Positions 9,224 to 19,969 of a stretch of 64,000 bases of DNA are shown here, one piece after another. Below the pieces are notes generated by a model that saw nothing but the letters and a program-made list of their open reading frames with translations, did no database searches and was not told the DNA's origin. Origin of the DNA: Caldilineaceae bacterium (lineage in GTDB: Bacteria; Chloroflexota; Anaerolineae; Caldilineales; Caldilineaceae); assembly GCA_020634815.1 (NCBI GenBank), contig JACKBA010000019.1:1-64000 (forward strand). Direction: 5' to 3'. Position numbers and translations under genes: made by a program. Numbering within the stretch: the stretch's first letter is position 1; each line of letters starts with the position of its first letter.

Positions 9224-10081
9224 GTGTGTACGCGGAAAGACAAAGAAACGAATGAACTCATGCAACTAGCGACTCTGTTGAATCCTTCCCTGTGGCGCGC
9301 CCGCTGGGCCATGAATAATTCAGCGCAGTCAGAGCGCGCCCGCTTCTGGGAGATTGATGTGGTGCGTGGGGTAGCGGTGGTAATGATGGTGGTTTACCAT
9401 TTTGTCTTCGATCTCTACTTCTTTCAGATCACGGACGCGATTTTTACCGTACCGTTCTGGTTCTATTTCCAGCGCGCCACCGCCGGCACATTTATTGTTC
9501 TGGTTGGGGTGTCGCTTGCGATTCTAGCCCAACGCGCCGCGACGCAAGGCCGCGCCGGCGTCATACTCTTCCGGCAGAACGTCCAGCGCGGGCTGCGGAT
9601 TTTTGGCTGGGGGCTAGTCATTACCCTGGCGACGCGACTTGTACTGGGTCCGCAGCTTGCCATTACCTTTGGCATTCTTCACTTCATCGGTGTCTCTGTC
9701 GCCATTTCCTACCCGTTCTTGCGTCTACGCTGGCTCAACCTGGTACTCGGGCTCCTCATCTACGGCTTGGGCGTTTTTCTGCGCCAGCGCACCTTCGATC
9801 TGCCGTTCCTGCTCTGGCTGGGTTTTGAACCGGAGAATCACGTCTACGTGGATTACTTCCCGCTCTTCCCCTGGTTCGGCCTCGTCCTGATCGGACTTTG
9901 GCTAGGCAACCTGCTTTACGCCGGCAGTGAGCGACGCTTTGCCCTGCCCGACCTTGCCGGGTGGCAACCGGTGCGTTGGCTGGAGTGGCTGGGTCTGCAC
10001 TCGCTGCCGCTTTACCTGCAGCATCAGCCTGTGCTCTTTGCCGTCTTGATCCCATTGCTGTGGCTTAGGTCATTGCGGTAG
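9224..10081 (+). CDS. DUF1624/HGSNAT-type membrane acyltransferase-like protein
   Basis: Polytopic protein with about seven helices. After a soluble start comes RFWEIDVVRGVAVVMMVVYH, the first-helix signature of the heparan-alpha-glucosaminide N-acetyltransferase catalytic family (DUF1624), with the conserved His at its end; later conserved pieces are HFIGVSVAISY and YFPLFPWFGLVLIGLWLG. Family members move acyl groups across membranes, but the substrate here is unknown. The start is uncertain: GTG 9224, ATG 9260 and ATG 9311 are all possible, and the last lies closest to the conserved region. Confidence 0.78.
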   Translation: MCTRKDKETNELMQLATLLNPSLWRARWAMNNSAQSERARFWEIDVVRGVAVVMMVVYHFVFDLYFFQITDAIFTVPFWFYFQRATAGTFIVLVGVSLAILAQRAATQGRAGVILFRQNVQRGLRIFGWGLVITLATRLVLGPQLAITFGILHFIGVSVAISYPFLRLRWLNLVLGLLIYGLGVFLRQRTFDLPFLLWLGFEPENHVYVDYFPLFPWFGLVLIGLWLGNLLYAGSERRFALPDLAGWQPVRWLEWLGLHSLPLYLQHQPVLFAVLIPLLWLRSLR

Positions 10082-10388
10082 CGCCCCGCCTGGTGATTGG
10101 GCGTACGGTATGGGTGAGGCCGGCTGTGATTCCGCCTCTGGCTGGCAGTGAGTTGGAGCGGGGAGCCCATGTTCCGCAGCGCCCGGCCGGCTGAATCATC
10201 ACCTGACTGCTGCACAGCATCCTTCCTCGCCAGTCCGCTTCAGGTCAAGCAGACGATAGGTCAATCAGACGAGTTCTTCAAGAAGTGCTGCGCGCATGGG
10301 GATCATGACCGCCGCCGCATGATGAGATGCGGCGTGTCACGGAGCGATAAAGTCAGCAGCGCCAATGATAGGAAAGGATAAAGCAACG
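10082..10388. other. Non-coding gap with one small hairpin
   Basis: About 300 bases without a convincing gene. The only structure noted is CGCCGCAT (10313-10320) pairing with ATGCGGCG (10327-10334) across six bases, 55 bases before the next cytochrome gene. It might be an operator or leader hairpin. Confidence 0.4.
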
Positions 10389-10952
10389 ATGAACAAGCGC
10401 AGAAATCGGTGGATTGGCCTGGTGGTTTTGCTGAGCATACTGCTGGGAACCGGGCTGCTGGCAATCTTCAGTTTGGCGCTGCCCTATGGCGGTATGATGG
10501 GCGGCATCAGCCGTGGTTGGGGAAGAACGTTTGCCTCCAATGGTGAGCGCATCTACTTCACAGCTACCAGCCAACGGCAAACGTCAATTACTTCGGACAT
10601 ATCAGCGGGTAGAGCAGGAGGCAATATGCCCATGATGATGGGCGGAAGCGTGGCCTGCGCTGACTGTCACGGCCCCGACGGGCGCGGCGGCCGTCAGCAG
10701 ATGATGATGGCCTCCTTTACCGCTCCCGACATTCGCTGGCAGACGTTGACGGCAGCCGACCATGGTGCTACAGATGAGCATGAAGAGGCTGGCGCAATGG
10801 AGCACCCACCTTACACCGAGGCGACGCTCAAGCGAGCGATTACGCAGGGCGTGAACCCTGCTGGCGAACCACTGGCCTGGCCGATGCCGCAGTGGCGCAT
10901 GAGCGATGAAGATCTGAACGACCTGATCGGTTATCTCCAGACGCTGGAATAG
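10389..10952 (+). CDS. Membrane-anchored cytochrome c, Met-rich
   Basis: 187 residues from MNKRRNRW. An anchor helix (about 8-30) is followed by a Met/Gly stretch (LPYGGMMGGI), CADCH haem motif (90-94), a second Met cluster (GGRQQMMMAS) and the conserved C-terminal cytochrome part with WPMPQWRMSDEDLNDLIGYL (axial Met probably in WPMPQW). It resembles diheme-partner or cbb3-like small cytochromes with a c-type domain. The methionines near the haem site are unusual and may bind copper. Confidence 0.85.
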   Translation: MNKRRNRWIGLVVLLSILLGTGLLAIFSLALPYGGMMGGISRGWGRTFASNGERIYFTATSQRQTSITSDISAGRAGGNMPMMMGGSVACADCHGPDGRGGRQQMMMASFTAPDIRWQTLTAADHGATDEHEEAGAMEHPPYTEATLKRAITQGVNPAGEPLAWPMPQWRMSDEDLNDLIGYLQTLE

Positions 10953-10996
10953 CACCGGATTTTCCTGCGGTGATAAGCCTTGGTTCCCGGGCGGCC

Positions 10997-11698
10997 TCAT
11001 CGATGCGGCAAGTCAGGTACCCGAACCACGTGTTCTTCGGTCTCCTGTTCGCCTACAGCAATGTAGGCAAATCCGCCGTAGAGTTCGGTCAGCCAGAAAC
11101 GTGGCAGATAGCGCGCAATCGATTCCCATGGGTGGCGGCTGGCCATCTCCAGCCGCACGCCAAAGGGTGCTGTCAAGAATGCCAGCGGTGGCGCCAGTTT
11201 GGCCAGCCAGGTGTCGGGCAGCTTGAAGTCCAGAATCACCCAGCGCCCACCCGCAGCCAGTGCCTCACTACCGCGCTGAATGACCTGGTCGTACTCCGGG
11301 GCAAGGGTGAGAGCGAAGGTGGAGAGAATTCCGTCGACCCCGTCAGGAAAGACGAAAAGAGCTGCGTCACTCAGCGCAAGTTCGACGTTGGTCCAGCCTT
11401 GTTCGATCACCCGTTGGCGCGCCTGCTGCAGCATGGCATCGGTGAGGTCGACGCCGATGATGCGCCCTGTTGGCCCAACTGCCTTCTGCAGCAACGGAAA
11501 ATTCAGACCCGTGCCACAGCCGATCTCGACAACCGTCGCACCGGGTCGCAGCGCCAGCGCCGCCGCGGCGCGCCGCCGGTACGCCCACTCGCGAAAACCG
11601 ATCAGATAGTAGAGGTTGGCCGTGAAATCATAGCGCTTCGCCCGTTTGCGGTAGATGTCTCTTACTTCATCTGTACTGATGCTGTCGTTGGCGATCAT
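10997..11698 (-). CDS. Class I SAM-dependent methyltransferase
   Basis: 233 residues. SAM-binding motif I is VVEIGCGTGLNFPLL, the acidic loop is IIGVDLTDAML, and motif post-I is LALSDAALFVFPDGVDGI. The order and N-terminus (IYRKRAKRYDFTANLYYLIGFREWAYRR) resemble UbiE or phosphatidylethanolamine N-methyltransferase-like enzymes, so a lipid or quinone substrate is possible. It has a good AAAGGAG ribosome site and is the last gene of the csoR-copA-cupredoxin-lgt string. Confidence 0.85.
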   Translation of the reverse strand: MIANDSISTDEVRDIYRKRAKRYDFTANLYYLIGFREWAYRRRAAAALALRPGATVVEIGCGTGLNFPLLQKAVGPTGRIIGVDLTDAMLQQARQRVIEQGWTNVELALSDAALFVFPDGVDGILSTFALTLAPEYDQVIQRGSEALAAGGRWVILDFKLPDTWLAKLAPPLAFLTAPFGVRLEMASRHPWESIARYLPRFWLTELYGGFAYIAVGEQETEEHVVRVPDLPHR

Positions 11699-11791
11699 GG
11701 CGTTTCTCCTTTCACGTTGGTTTTCTGGCGTGGCAACCGCCTGCGACGCCGAAGCCGGCAGAGAATAACTCCTTTCTGCCGGTCATTCAGA

Positions 11792-12586
11792 TCAAGCCAA
11801 AGCATCGCGGCCTTGGCGGTTGCGGCGCAGCACGTGGAGCAGCAGCGGCGCACCGACGGCCAGCGCCGTCAGGCTGATGAGTTGAGACTGATTCAGCCCA
11901 AAAGCAGTGCTGCGGTACGAACTCCAGAAGGTAATCACAAAGCGTCCGCCGGCATAGAGCAGCAGATAGATCAGGAAAAGCGCACCGTCGGGCAGCTTCT
12001 TTGTGCGCAGTTGCCAAAGCAACGCAAAGATGCCCAGGTTCATGATCAGCTCGTACACCGGCGTTGGCGTGTAGTAGACGCCCAACTGCGGCACCATCGC
12101 GTTTGGACTTGTATACGCAAAGCCAAAGGGGCCGTTCGTGGCTTTGCCCATGGCGTCACCGGTGATCACGCAGGCAAGACGGCCAATCGCCTGGCCGAGC
12201 ACGACCGCCGGCGCCATGACATCGAGCAGCAGGGGCAGTCGCCAACCTTTGCGCCAGGCGACGACAACGAGCGCCGCCAACCCGCCGAGGACGGCGCCCC
12301 AAATCGCCAGCCCGCCTTGCCAGATGTAGAAGATGCGGATCGGCTCAAGGCTGTACACATCGTCCCAGTGATCGGCAACGTGGAACAAACGAGCGCCGAC
12401 AATGCCGGCCGGAATCAGCCACAGCATCAGCGTGTCAATCGCCGCTTTTCCCAATCCCTTGCGCTCGGCCTCGGCTCTGGCCACCCAGACGCCGACGGCT
12501 ATCGCAGCAACCGAAATCAGGCTGTACCAGCGCACCATAAAATGCCCAAATGAAAAGAGAATTGGGTCGATCGGAACGGTAATCAT
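11792..12586 (-). CDS. lgt: Prolipoprotein diacylglyceryl transferase
   Basis: 264 residues and about seven membrane helices. It transfers diacylglycerol from phosphatidylglycerol to the lipobox Cys of prelipoproteins. Signature pieces are FSFGHFMVRWYSL near the start, the IWQGGLAIWGAVLGG loop and VLGQAIGRLACVITGDAMG, which matches the Lgt motif around the catalytic region. Its place 18 bases after a copper-island cupredoxin gene is telling: many neighbours (7570, 17943, 19443) are lipoproteins and need it. Confidence 0.93.
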   Translation of the reverse strand: MITVPIDPILFSFGHFMVRWYSLISVAAIAVGVWVARAEAERKGLGKAAIDTLMLWLIPAGIVGARLFHVADHWDDVYSLEPIRIFYIWQGGLAIWGAVLGGLAALVVVAWRKGWRLPLLLDVMAPAVVLGQAIGRLACVITGDAMGKATNGPFGFAYTSPNAMVPQLGVYYTPTPVYELIMNLGIFALLWQLRTKKLPDGALFLIYLLLYAGGRFVITFWSSYRSTAFGLNQSQLISLTALAVGAPLLLHVLRRNRQGRDALA

Positions 12587-12604
12587 TGGTTTTCCTTTTG
12601 ATCG

Positions 12605-12979
12605 CTATCGCACTACAACTTTGCCACGCAACATCCCCATCTGACACTGAAATGGGATCTCGCCCGCTTCCGCCGGGGTAAACTCGATGGCGACGGTCTC
12701 CCCTTCCGGCAGTTTGGCCGACTTGTCGATCTTGTCGAAGACGACCATTTCGCTGCACATCGACGATTCCTGGCGGTTGAAGAGCAGGCGTACGGGTTTG
12801 CCCTGCTTGACCACGATCACGTCGGGGTCGTAGCCGCCCTTGACGGTGATCGGCACCTCCTGCACGCCGGCTACTTCCGCCACCTGGACGCCTTCCTTGC
12901 GGTAGAGCCAGAAATACCAGACGATCCAGGCGATGAGGGCCGCGCCAAGCACATTGACGAGAATGACCGATGTATTCAT
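12605..12979 (-). CDS. Membrane-anchored cupredoxin-like protein
   Basis: 124 residues from MNTSVILV, preceded by AAGGAGAAAC. One N-terminal helix (about 5-24) is followed by a cupredoxin_1-type domain with GGYDPDVIVVKQGKPVRLLF, SSMCSEMVVFD and FTPAEAGEIPFQCQMGML. The two Cys and adjacent Met residues give a likely copper site (CxxM and CxM). It is part of the copA operon, 64 bases after copA, so it may pass copper to or from the pump. Confidence 0.88.
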   Translation of the reverse strand: MNTSVILVNVLGAALIAWIVWYFWLYRKEGVQVAEVAGVQEVPITVKGGYDPDVIVVKQGKPVRLLFNRQESSMCSEMVVFDKIDKSAKLPEGETVAIEFTPAEAGEIPFQCQMGMLRGKVVVR

Positions 12980-13043
12980 GATTTGTTTCTCCTTAGTCGT
13001 TGTTGATTGGGAATGCCCGGTTGAAAACGAGCGCCCGCAAATT

Positions 13044-15808
<2,765 letters not shown>

Positions 15809-15809
<1 letters not shown>

Positions 15810-16096
15810 CAGGTATTGTGTTCAAAGAGTGCAAATAATTCTTCACGCAGGGCATGGCCCCGCTTCGTCTCGTCGCCATCCAGGTTGCATAGACAGCGAT
15901 CGAGTTGTTGCCGGATCAAGAGCAACTGGACCTGCTTCAGTGAGCCTTGAACCGCCTGAAGCTGCTGAAGGATTGCCGTACAGGGCCGATCCTCCTCCAC
16001 CATGCGCAGGATGCCGCGGATGTGGCCTTCGCTGCTGCGCAGCCTGCGTGCGATTTCCTCCAGCGTCTTTCGCTCCATCAGATGTTCGCTCCACAT
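15809..16096 (-). CDS. CsoR-family metal/sulfur-responsive repressor
   Basis: 95 residues, all-alpha CsoR/RcnR fold (RRLRSSEGHIRGILRMVEEDRPC, then the second helix with two ligands). Aligned by eye with CsoR, the first Cys (39) and the last Cys (68, 29 residues later) are kept, but the copper-ligand His is Gln64 (RQQLDRC). That pattern is closer to the CstR persulfide sensors, although the gene is coupled to copA. The start could also be the Met at residue 7. A G/C palindrome overlaps its promoter (16135-16147), as expected for autoregulation. Confidence 0.9.
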
Positions 16097-16119
16097 CTAT
16101 CCATCAAGCCGTTGCCTAC

Positions 16120-16147
16120 AGCATACCACTGCCGCCCCCCTGGGGGG
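16120..16147 (-). promoter_or_regulatory. csoR-copA promoter with CsoR-type operator
   Basis: The perfect palindrome CCCCCCTGGGGGG occupies 16135-16147 and is flanked by AGGGGGTA. On the minus strand an extended -10 (TGGTATGCT, hexamer at 16125-16120) follows 9 bases later, so the site overlaps the promoter spacer. G/C-run palindromes are the known operator style of CsoR/CstR-type repressors. Confidence 0.7.
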
Positions 16148-16312
16148 AGGGGGTAATGGCGTAAAGGTAATAGGCCATTTGGCGCGGTGATCGACGGTGG
16201 CGGAGGAGAGGAACTACAAAAAGAGAGGCGCTTCACAGTCCCAGCCTGGTCATGACCGGCGGTGCATGATCGGCAGGGCGCGGGGGAAATGGTCAAGCAC
16301 TTGCCGGTAAGC

Positions 16313-16346
16313 GTGGTGGATGTGGCTCCGCAGCCACATCCACCAC
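16313..16346. terminator. 15-bp perfect hairpin after the 344-residue gene
   Basis: GTGGTGGATGTGGCT (16313-16327) and AGCCACATCCACCAC (16332-16346) pair perfectly around a four-base loop (CCGC). It starts 6 bases after the stop of the minus-strand gene at 16353. There is no T-run, so it may protect the RNA end or act with Rho rather than being a classic terminator. Confidence 0.5.
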
Positions 16347-16352
16347 CGTTGG

Positions 16353-17387
16353 TTACACGCCACAGCGGTTGCCTGCGGCGGCCGGCTGGCCCAGGCGATT
16401 GTTCTCCACCAACCAACGGTGAATGCCCTGAAAGCCGGTTGCCGAAGAATAGTTGACCCCGGTGATGCGCAGCGGGTCGGCGTCGGCATAGGCGAGCCCT
16501 TCGGTCTCGCGCAGCAGCGTCGCGATTTCCAGCATCTGCTGCGGGAACCAGAAGGCGTTGACCACTTTGGCGGCTTCGGCCATCTGCGCCTCGCTCGCAT
16601 TCTGCGCAGCCAGCAACTCCAATAGACCCAACATCGCCATGCCGTGGTTGCAGTCCGGGAACGCGGTCGAATTGTTGCAGCATGGACGGTAGACGCCTGC
16701 CGCAACGGTTTCGAGCCGGGTCTGTTGCACTGTCGTCAGCGAGATCAGCGGCTCGCTGGCGTAGAGATCGGCGATGGGACGAGTCGCCAACGTCCATCCG
16801 CCCGTCGATGCGAAGCCCTCGATCTGCCCGCCGCTGCGCTGCACCATCGCCCCTTCGGTCAGAATCGGGTTCTGGTTCGTCAACCCCAGCGCCCAGAGCA
16901 GATTGAGCAGAAAGTAGGCGTTGCTCCAGTCGATCTCCAGTGGGGCATCGCTGCTGGCGGTCAGCAACGCCTGTTGTTCGTCGGTCAGCGGCTTTTCAGC
17001 ATCTGCATTGATTTGGATAAAGCGGGGGAGATCGATGGCGCCCGCTGCGACGAGGCGCGGGCCAAGATCGTGCAAGGCAACGTGCAGCTTGAAGCGATCG
17101 GGGAGCGGGGCCGGCGCCGTATCAGCTTCGCCGGCGGGTTTTGCCACCGCAACGAGGTCTTTGACCATGAACTCAGCAGGCGTCTGCCGCCAGATCACGG
17201 TGCCGATGCCCAGGCCTGCAAGCAGCGCGAAGGGGGCAATCAGCACTTCTCTGCGCGTGATCGGTCCGCGTCTGACTGCGGGCGTGGCCGGACGCGTGTC
17301 GGCGCTCAACTCTGCAACCGCCTGCGCTATGACAGGATCTTCCGCCGGATCGCGCTCACTACTTTGACTGGTGATTTCTTGTGACAT
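16353..17387 (-). CDS. Membrane-anchored protein with PCC...DCNHGM motif, unknown
   Basis: 344 residues. A soluble acidic N-terminus (about 1-45) is followed by a single hydrophobic segment (about 48-66, FALLAGLGIGTVIW), so most of the protein lies outside the cytoplasm. The most striking piece is PCCNNSTAFPDCNHGMAMLG (about 235-254): Cys-Cys, Cys, His and Met residues spaced as in a metal or disulfide site, just before helical repeats. I do not recognise a named family. Its place upstream of csoR-copA suggests a copper- or redox-related envelope protein. A good AAGGGAG ribosome site supports the start. Confidence 0.75.
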   Translation of the reverse strand: MSQEITSQSSERDPAEDPVIAQAVAELSADTRPATPAVRRGPITRREVLIAPFALLAGLGIGTVIWRQTPAEFMVKDLVAVAKPAGEADTAPAPLPDRFKLHVALHDLGPRLVAAGAIDLPRFIQINADAEKPLTDEQQALLTASSDAPLEIDWSNAYFLLNLLWALGLTNQNPILTEGAMVQRSGGQIEGFASTGGWTLATRPIADLYASEPLISLTTVQQTRLETVAAGVYRPCCNNSTAFPDCNHGMAMLGLLELLAAQNASEAQMAEAAKVVNAFWFPQQMLEIATLLRETEGLAYADADPLRITGVNYSSATGFQGIHRWLVENNRLGQPAAAGNRCGV

Positions 17388-17616
17388 TCGTGGCTCCCTT
17401 TGGTCTGCAAATACGCCGGTTGCAAGGCGTTGTGCCTATGGCGCTCATACTGCGCTTCATTATGCGCCTGTGCGTTTGGGTCGTCATACGTCATTCAGCG
17501 TATCGCTGCCGGGCACTGTTGCCTGCACGTTCGCGCCGAAATGCGCTTGCGCCTCCTGGGATTCCCCTTTTCGCCTATGCTGTCGCCTTCGCCTCCCCTG
17601 GCTGCCAGAGTCGACA

Positions 17617-17648
17617 TTCATACTTGCTTCACAACTAGCCGATATCAT
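17617..17648 (+). promoter_or_regulatory. Direct-repeat operator with -10 box
   Basis: TTCATACTTGC (17617-17627) and TTCACAACTAG (17628-17638) lie side by side with 11-bp spacing. Nine bases after the second TTCACA is TATCAT (17643-17648), the best -10 of the set. It would start a transcript through the repeat element into the rhodanese lipoprotein gene about 290 bases downstream. Confidence 0.65.
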
Positions 17649-17694
17649 GAGGTGAGCCGGCGCTTGACGCGTTGGGCGAAAGCGAATTGCTGAG

Positions 17695-17862
17695 AAACCG
17701 TTTGAAAAGTCACCCAGTTTGACGCAGAGGCGCAGAGATGCAGAGAAACGCAGAGACAATCAAGAGAACGCGCAGCAGGTACCGGCAATGCAATTCCTCT
17801 GCGAACCTCTGCGTCGCCGCGTCTCTGCGTCAGATTTCCACCCTTTTCAAACAGTCTCTGAG
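17695..17862. repeat. Inverted-repeat element with GACGCAGAG arms
   Basis: The left arm, beginning CCGTTTGAAAAG and continuing through GACGCAGAGGCGCAGAG, is repeated in inverted form at the right end (CCTCTGCGTCGCCGCG ... CTTTTCAAACAG). Arms are about 45 bases with mismatches around a 70-base centre. No transposase frame is inside, so it resembles a MITE-like or palindromic unit. Confidence 0.65.
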
Positions 17863-17942
17863 ACAAGCAATTGTCAAAGTGCGGTGACGCCGAGCACCCC
17901 CCCTCTCGCCGCCAGGCCACCGCTGAATAGAAAGGATAGACC

Positions 17943-18392
17943 ATGAACAAAGTGTCGATGCGCCATCTGGCCAGCTTGATGTTGGTTCTGTTGGTATTGG
18001 TTCTGGCCGGCTGCAATGCTGCGCCGCCAGCAGCCGCCCCTTCTGCGTTGTTCGACGCTGCCCAGAACAGCGACGGCTTTGCAGATATCTCAGTCGCCCA
18101 ACTTGCGAACGCGCTGGAGAACAAGAACTTCACGCTGGTCAACGTGCACATTCCGTACGCGGGCGAATTGCCAGAGACCGATCTGTTCATTCCCTTCAAC
18201 GAAATCGACTCGCATGAGGGCGAGTTGCCCGACAAAGACTCACCGATTGTTGTCTACTGCCGCAGCGGCGCCATGAGCACGCAGGCCGCGGCAACGCTGG
18301 TCGCAGCCGGATACACCCAGGTGTATGAGTTGGATGGCGGCATGGTTGCGTGGACAGAGGCAGGCCACGAGCTTCTATCTGGTCGTAAGTAA
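17943..18392 (+). CDS. Rhodanese-like lipoprotein
   Basis: 149 residues. The signal peptide ends in lipobox LAGC (Cys24). A rhodanese domain follows, with active-site loop YCRSGAMS (Cys106) and C-terminal GYTQVYELDGGMVAWTEAGH. Single-domain rhodaneses transfer sulfane sulfur or bind metals through this Cys. The outer location is inferred from the lipobox. It belongs to the direct-repeat regulon and is followed after 13 bases by a membrane protein gene. Confidence 0.9.
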   Translation: MNKVSMRHLASLMLVLLVLVLAGCNAAPPAAAPSALFDAAQNSDGFADISVAQLANALENKNFTLVNVHIPYAGELPETDLFIPFNEIDSHEGELPDKDSPIVVYCRSGAMSTQAAATLVAAGYTQVYELDGGMVAWTEAGHELLSGRK

Positions 18393-18405
18393 CGTTGCGG
18401 GTATC

Positions 18406-19014
18406 ATGCAAACCCCTACACACTTCCTGATTGCCGGTGCGCTCGCTGTGCCTGCACGCCGTCACCTTATCGGCAACACGCCGGCCCTCTTGCTCGGCGC
18501 GGTGCTGCCTGATATCCCCTTCGCCCTGCTGACGCTTTGGGGCTTGTTCTATTATCGCTGGATTGCACCGCTGCCACAGCCGGGCGTCATCATGGAGTAC
18601 CTGCACTTCACGCTCTACTTCACTGACCCGATTTGGATCGCCGGCCACAACTTCTTTCACTCGCTGGTGGTGGATGGCCTGTTGTTCGCCGTCGGCCTCT
18701 GGGGATGGCGTCACCGGCAGCGGTGGGGCGTGCCGCTAACCTGGCTGGCCACCAGCATGTTGCTGCACGTGACGATCGACATCTTTACCCACCACAGCGA
18801 CGGGCCACTGATCTGGTGGCCGGTCAACTGGTCCTATCGCTTCGCCAGCCCGATCAGCTACTGGGAAGTGGCGTACGGCGGCGCCACTTTTGCCCGCGCA
18901 GAGCTGATATTGAACGTTCTGCTGTCGACTTACCTGCTCACCGCCCTCTGGCCGCAAATCAAACAGCAGTTCTTGCGCTGGCAAGCGTCTGCCGGGTCTC
19001 GTCAGGTCAGATAG
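18406..19014 (+). CDS. YdjM/DUF457-like membrane metal-dependent hydrolase-like protein
   Basis: 202 residues, about five membrane helices. Conserved polar residues in membrane surroundings are THFLIAGAL, GAVLPDIPF, HNFFHSLVVD and LHVTIDIFTHH, the His/Asp pattern of the YdjM/YfhO (DUF457) group, predicted to be membrane-bound metal-dependent hydrolases. The start is the ATG of MQTPTHF; an earlier in-frame start would overlap the rhodanese gene. No substrate can be named. Confidence 0.75.
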   Translation: MQTPTHFLIAGALAVPARRHLIGNTPALLLGAVLPDIPFALLTLWGLFYYRWIAPLPQPGVIMEYLHFTLYFTDPIWIAGHNFFHSLVVDGLLFAVGLWGWRHRQRWGVPLTWLATSMLLHVTIDIFTHHSDGPLIWWPVNWSYRFASPISYWEVAYGGATFARAELILNVLLSTYLLTALWPQIKQQFLRWQASAGSRQVR

Positions 19015-19442
19015 CGTGTGCGCTTCATAGGAGGAAGAAAAACTCGTGTTCGATACGAAACCTGATGAGTTTTGGTTGCCGGCATTGCGACCTGTCCGTA
19101 TGCCTGCGCTGGTGCGTTGTGGCCTGCGCACACATCCCTGCATCTATTGGGAGCGCCGCACGACGCAGGTGTCTATGTGTTGTATGACGGCATCTCCTGG
19201 AATTGAGACAGGACAACGCCGGTCAGTCGCTGTGATTGCCCTGTTGCCGCAATGAGGCAGCGTGGCCCTGAGACGATTCACCTTAGGGAGAGGCGTAGAG
19301 AGTCGCAGGGCAGACTATGGCTCATTGCTTGTCGCGTTCCTAACCGTCGCGTGTTTGCCCTGCTTCACACCTGCTTCACAATTATCTGTTACGCTGGTTC
19401 CATGCCGGTAGATCAAAGTGGTTTGACGGGAAACTGATAAAA
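19015..19442 (+). other. Gap of 428 bases with weak small ORFs and a promoter
   Basis: A GTG at 19046 follows GGAGG and opens a 69-codon frame with several Cys, but two other frames also give short Cys-containing peptides (for example one starting at 19067 as MSFGCRHCDL and one ending GVYVLYDGISWN). They cannot all be real; the region may be a decayed small gene. The right part carries the operator at 19364. Confidence 0.35.
19364..19395 (+). promoter_or_regulatory. Direct-repeat operator with -10 box
   Basis: TTCACACCTGC (19364-19374) and TTCACAATTAT (19375-19385) lie side by side, followed nine bases after the second TTCACA by TACGCT (19390-19395). The layout equals the sites at 4311 and 17617. 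Transcription would start near 19402, 40 bases before the PCYCGC gene. Confidence 0.65.
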
Positions 19443-19880
19443 ATGCGCAAAATGGTGTTTCTGAGCCTTCTATTGCTCTTGCTGCTGGCGGGCTGCACTT
19501 CTAGCCCGCAGCAGACGGTCACTTTGGCCGCCGATGAGCTACTGCCCCCATTTCTCACATCCGCCACGCCGCGCGTGCGCGACGCCTATCGGTTCGCTGT
19601 CGCCAACCCGGACACATTGGCGCATATTCCGTGCTATTGCGGCTGCGGCAACATGGGCCACACCAGCAACCTGAGTTGCTACGTCCAATCGCCCGCCGGC
19701 GACGGGGCGGTGACCTTTGACGAGCATGCCAACGGCTGCGGGATCTGCGTCGACATCACGCAAGATGTCATGCGCCTGTCGGCCGAGGGCCAGTCGCTGT
19801 GGGAGATTCGAACCTACGTCGATGCGCAGTACAGCCCCTTCGGGCCATCGACGGACACGCCACTGCCGCCACAATCGTAG
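19443..19880 (+). CDS. PCYCGC-motif lipoprotein
   Basis: 145 residues with a lipobox LLLAGC (Cys18). The name-giving motif PCYCGC (63-68) is followed by GNMGHTSNLSCY and a second cysteine patch HANGCGICVDI. This matches the PCYCGC family (Pfam PF13798), which has no proven function; the Cys/His arrangement suggests metal or thiol-redox chemistry outside the membrane. It heads a gene string with the candidate selenoprotein and CuA/cytochrome c fusion, so it may take part in copper delivery or electron transfer. The regulon promoter at 19364 lies directly upstream. Confidence 0.9.
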   Translation: MRKMVFLSLLLLLLLAGCTSSPQQTVTLAADELLPPFLTSATPRVRDAYRFAVANPDTLAHIPCYCGCGNMGHTSNLSCYVQSPAGDGAVTFDEHANGCGICVDITQDVMRLSAEGQSLWEIRTYVDAQYSPFGPSTDTPLPPQS

Positions 19881-19969
19881 AAAGTTGGCGCAGGTGCGAT
19901 TTTGCAGACAGCCTGGATTCCGACGGGTTCAGTCATTATTGAGATAGTTCACAAAACGAAGGGAGAACT

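Larger units (their letters stand above)
17388..17942. other. Gap of 555 bases: promoter and repeat element, no gene
   Basis: No convincing gene on either strand. It contains the direct-repeat promoter at 17617-17648 facing the rhodanese gene and a palindromic repeat element at 17695-17862, which would lie in the 5' leader of that transcript. The left part, 17388-17610, shows nothing recognisable. Confidence 0.6.
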
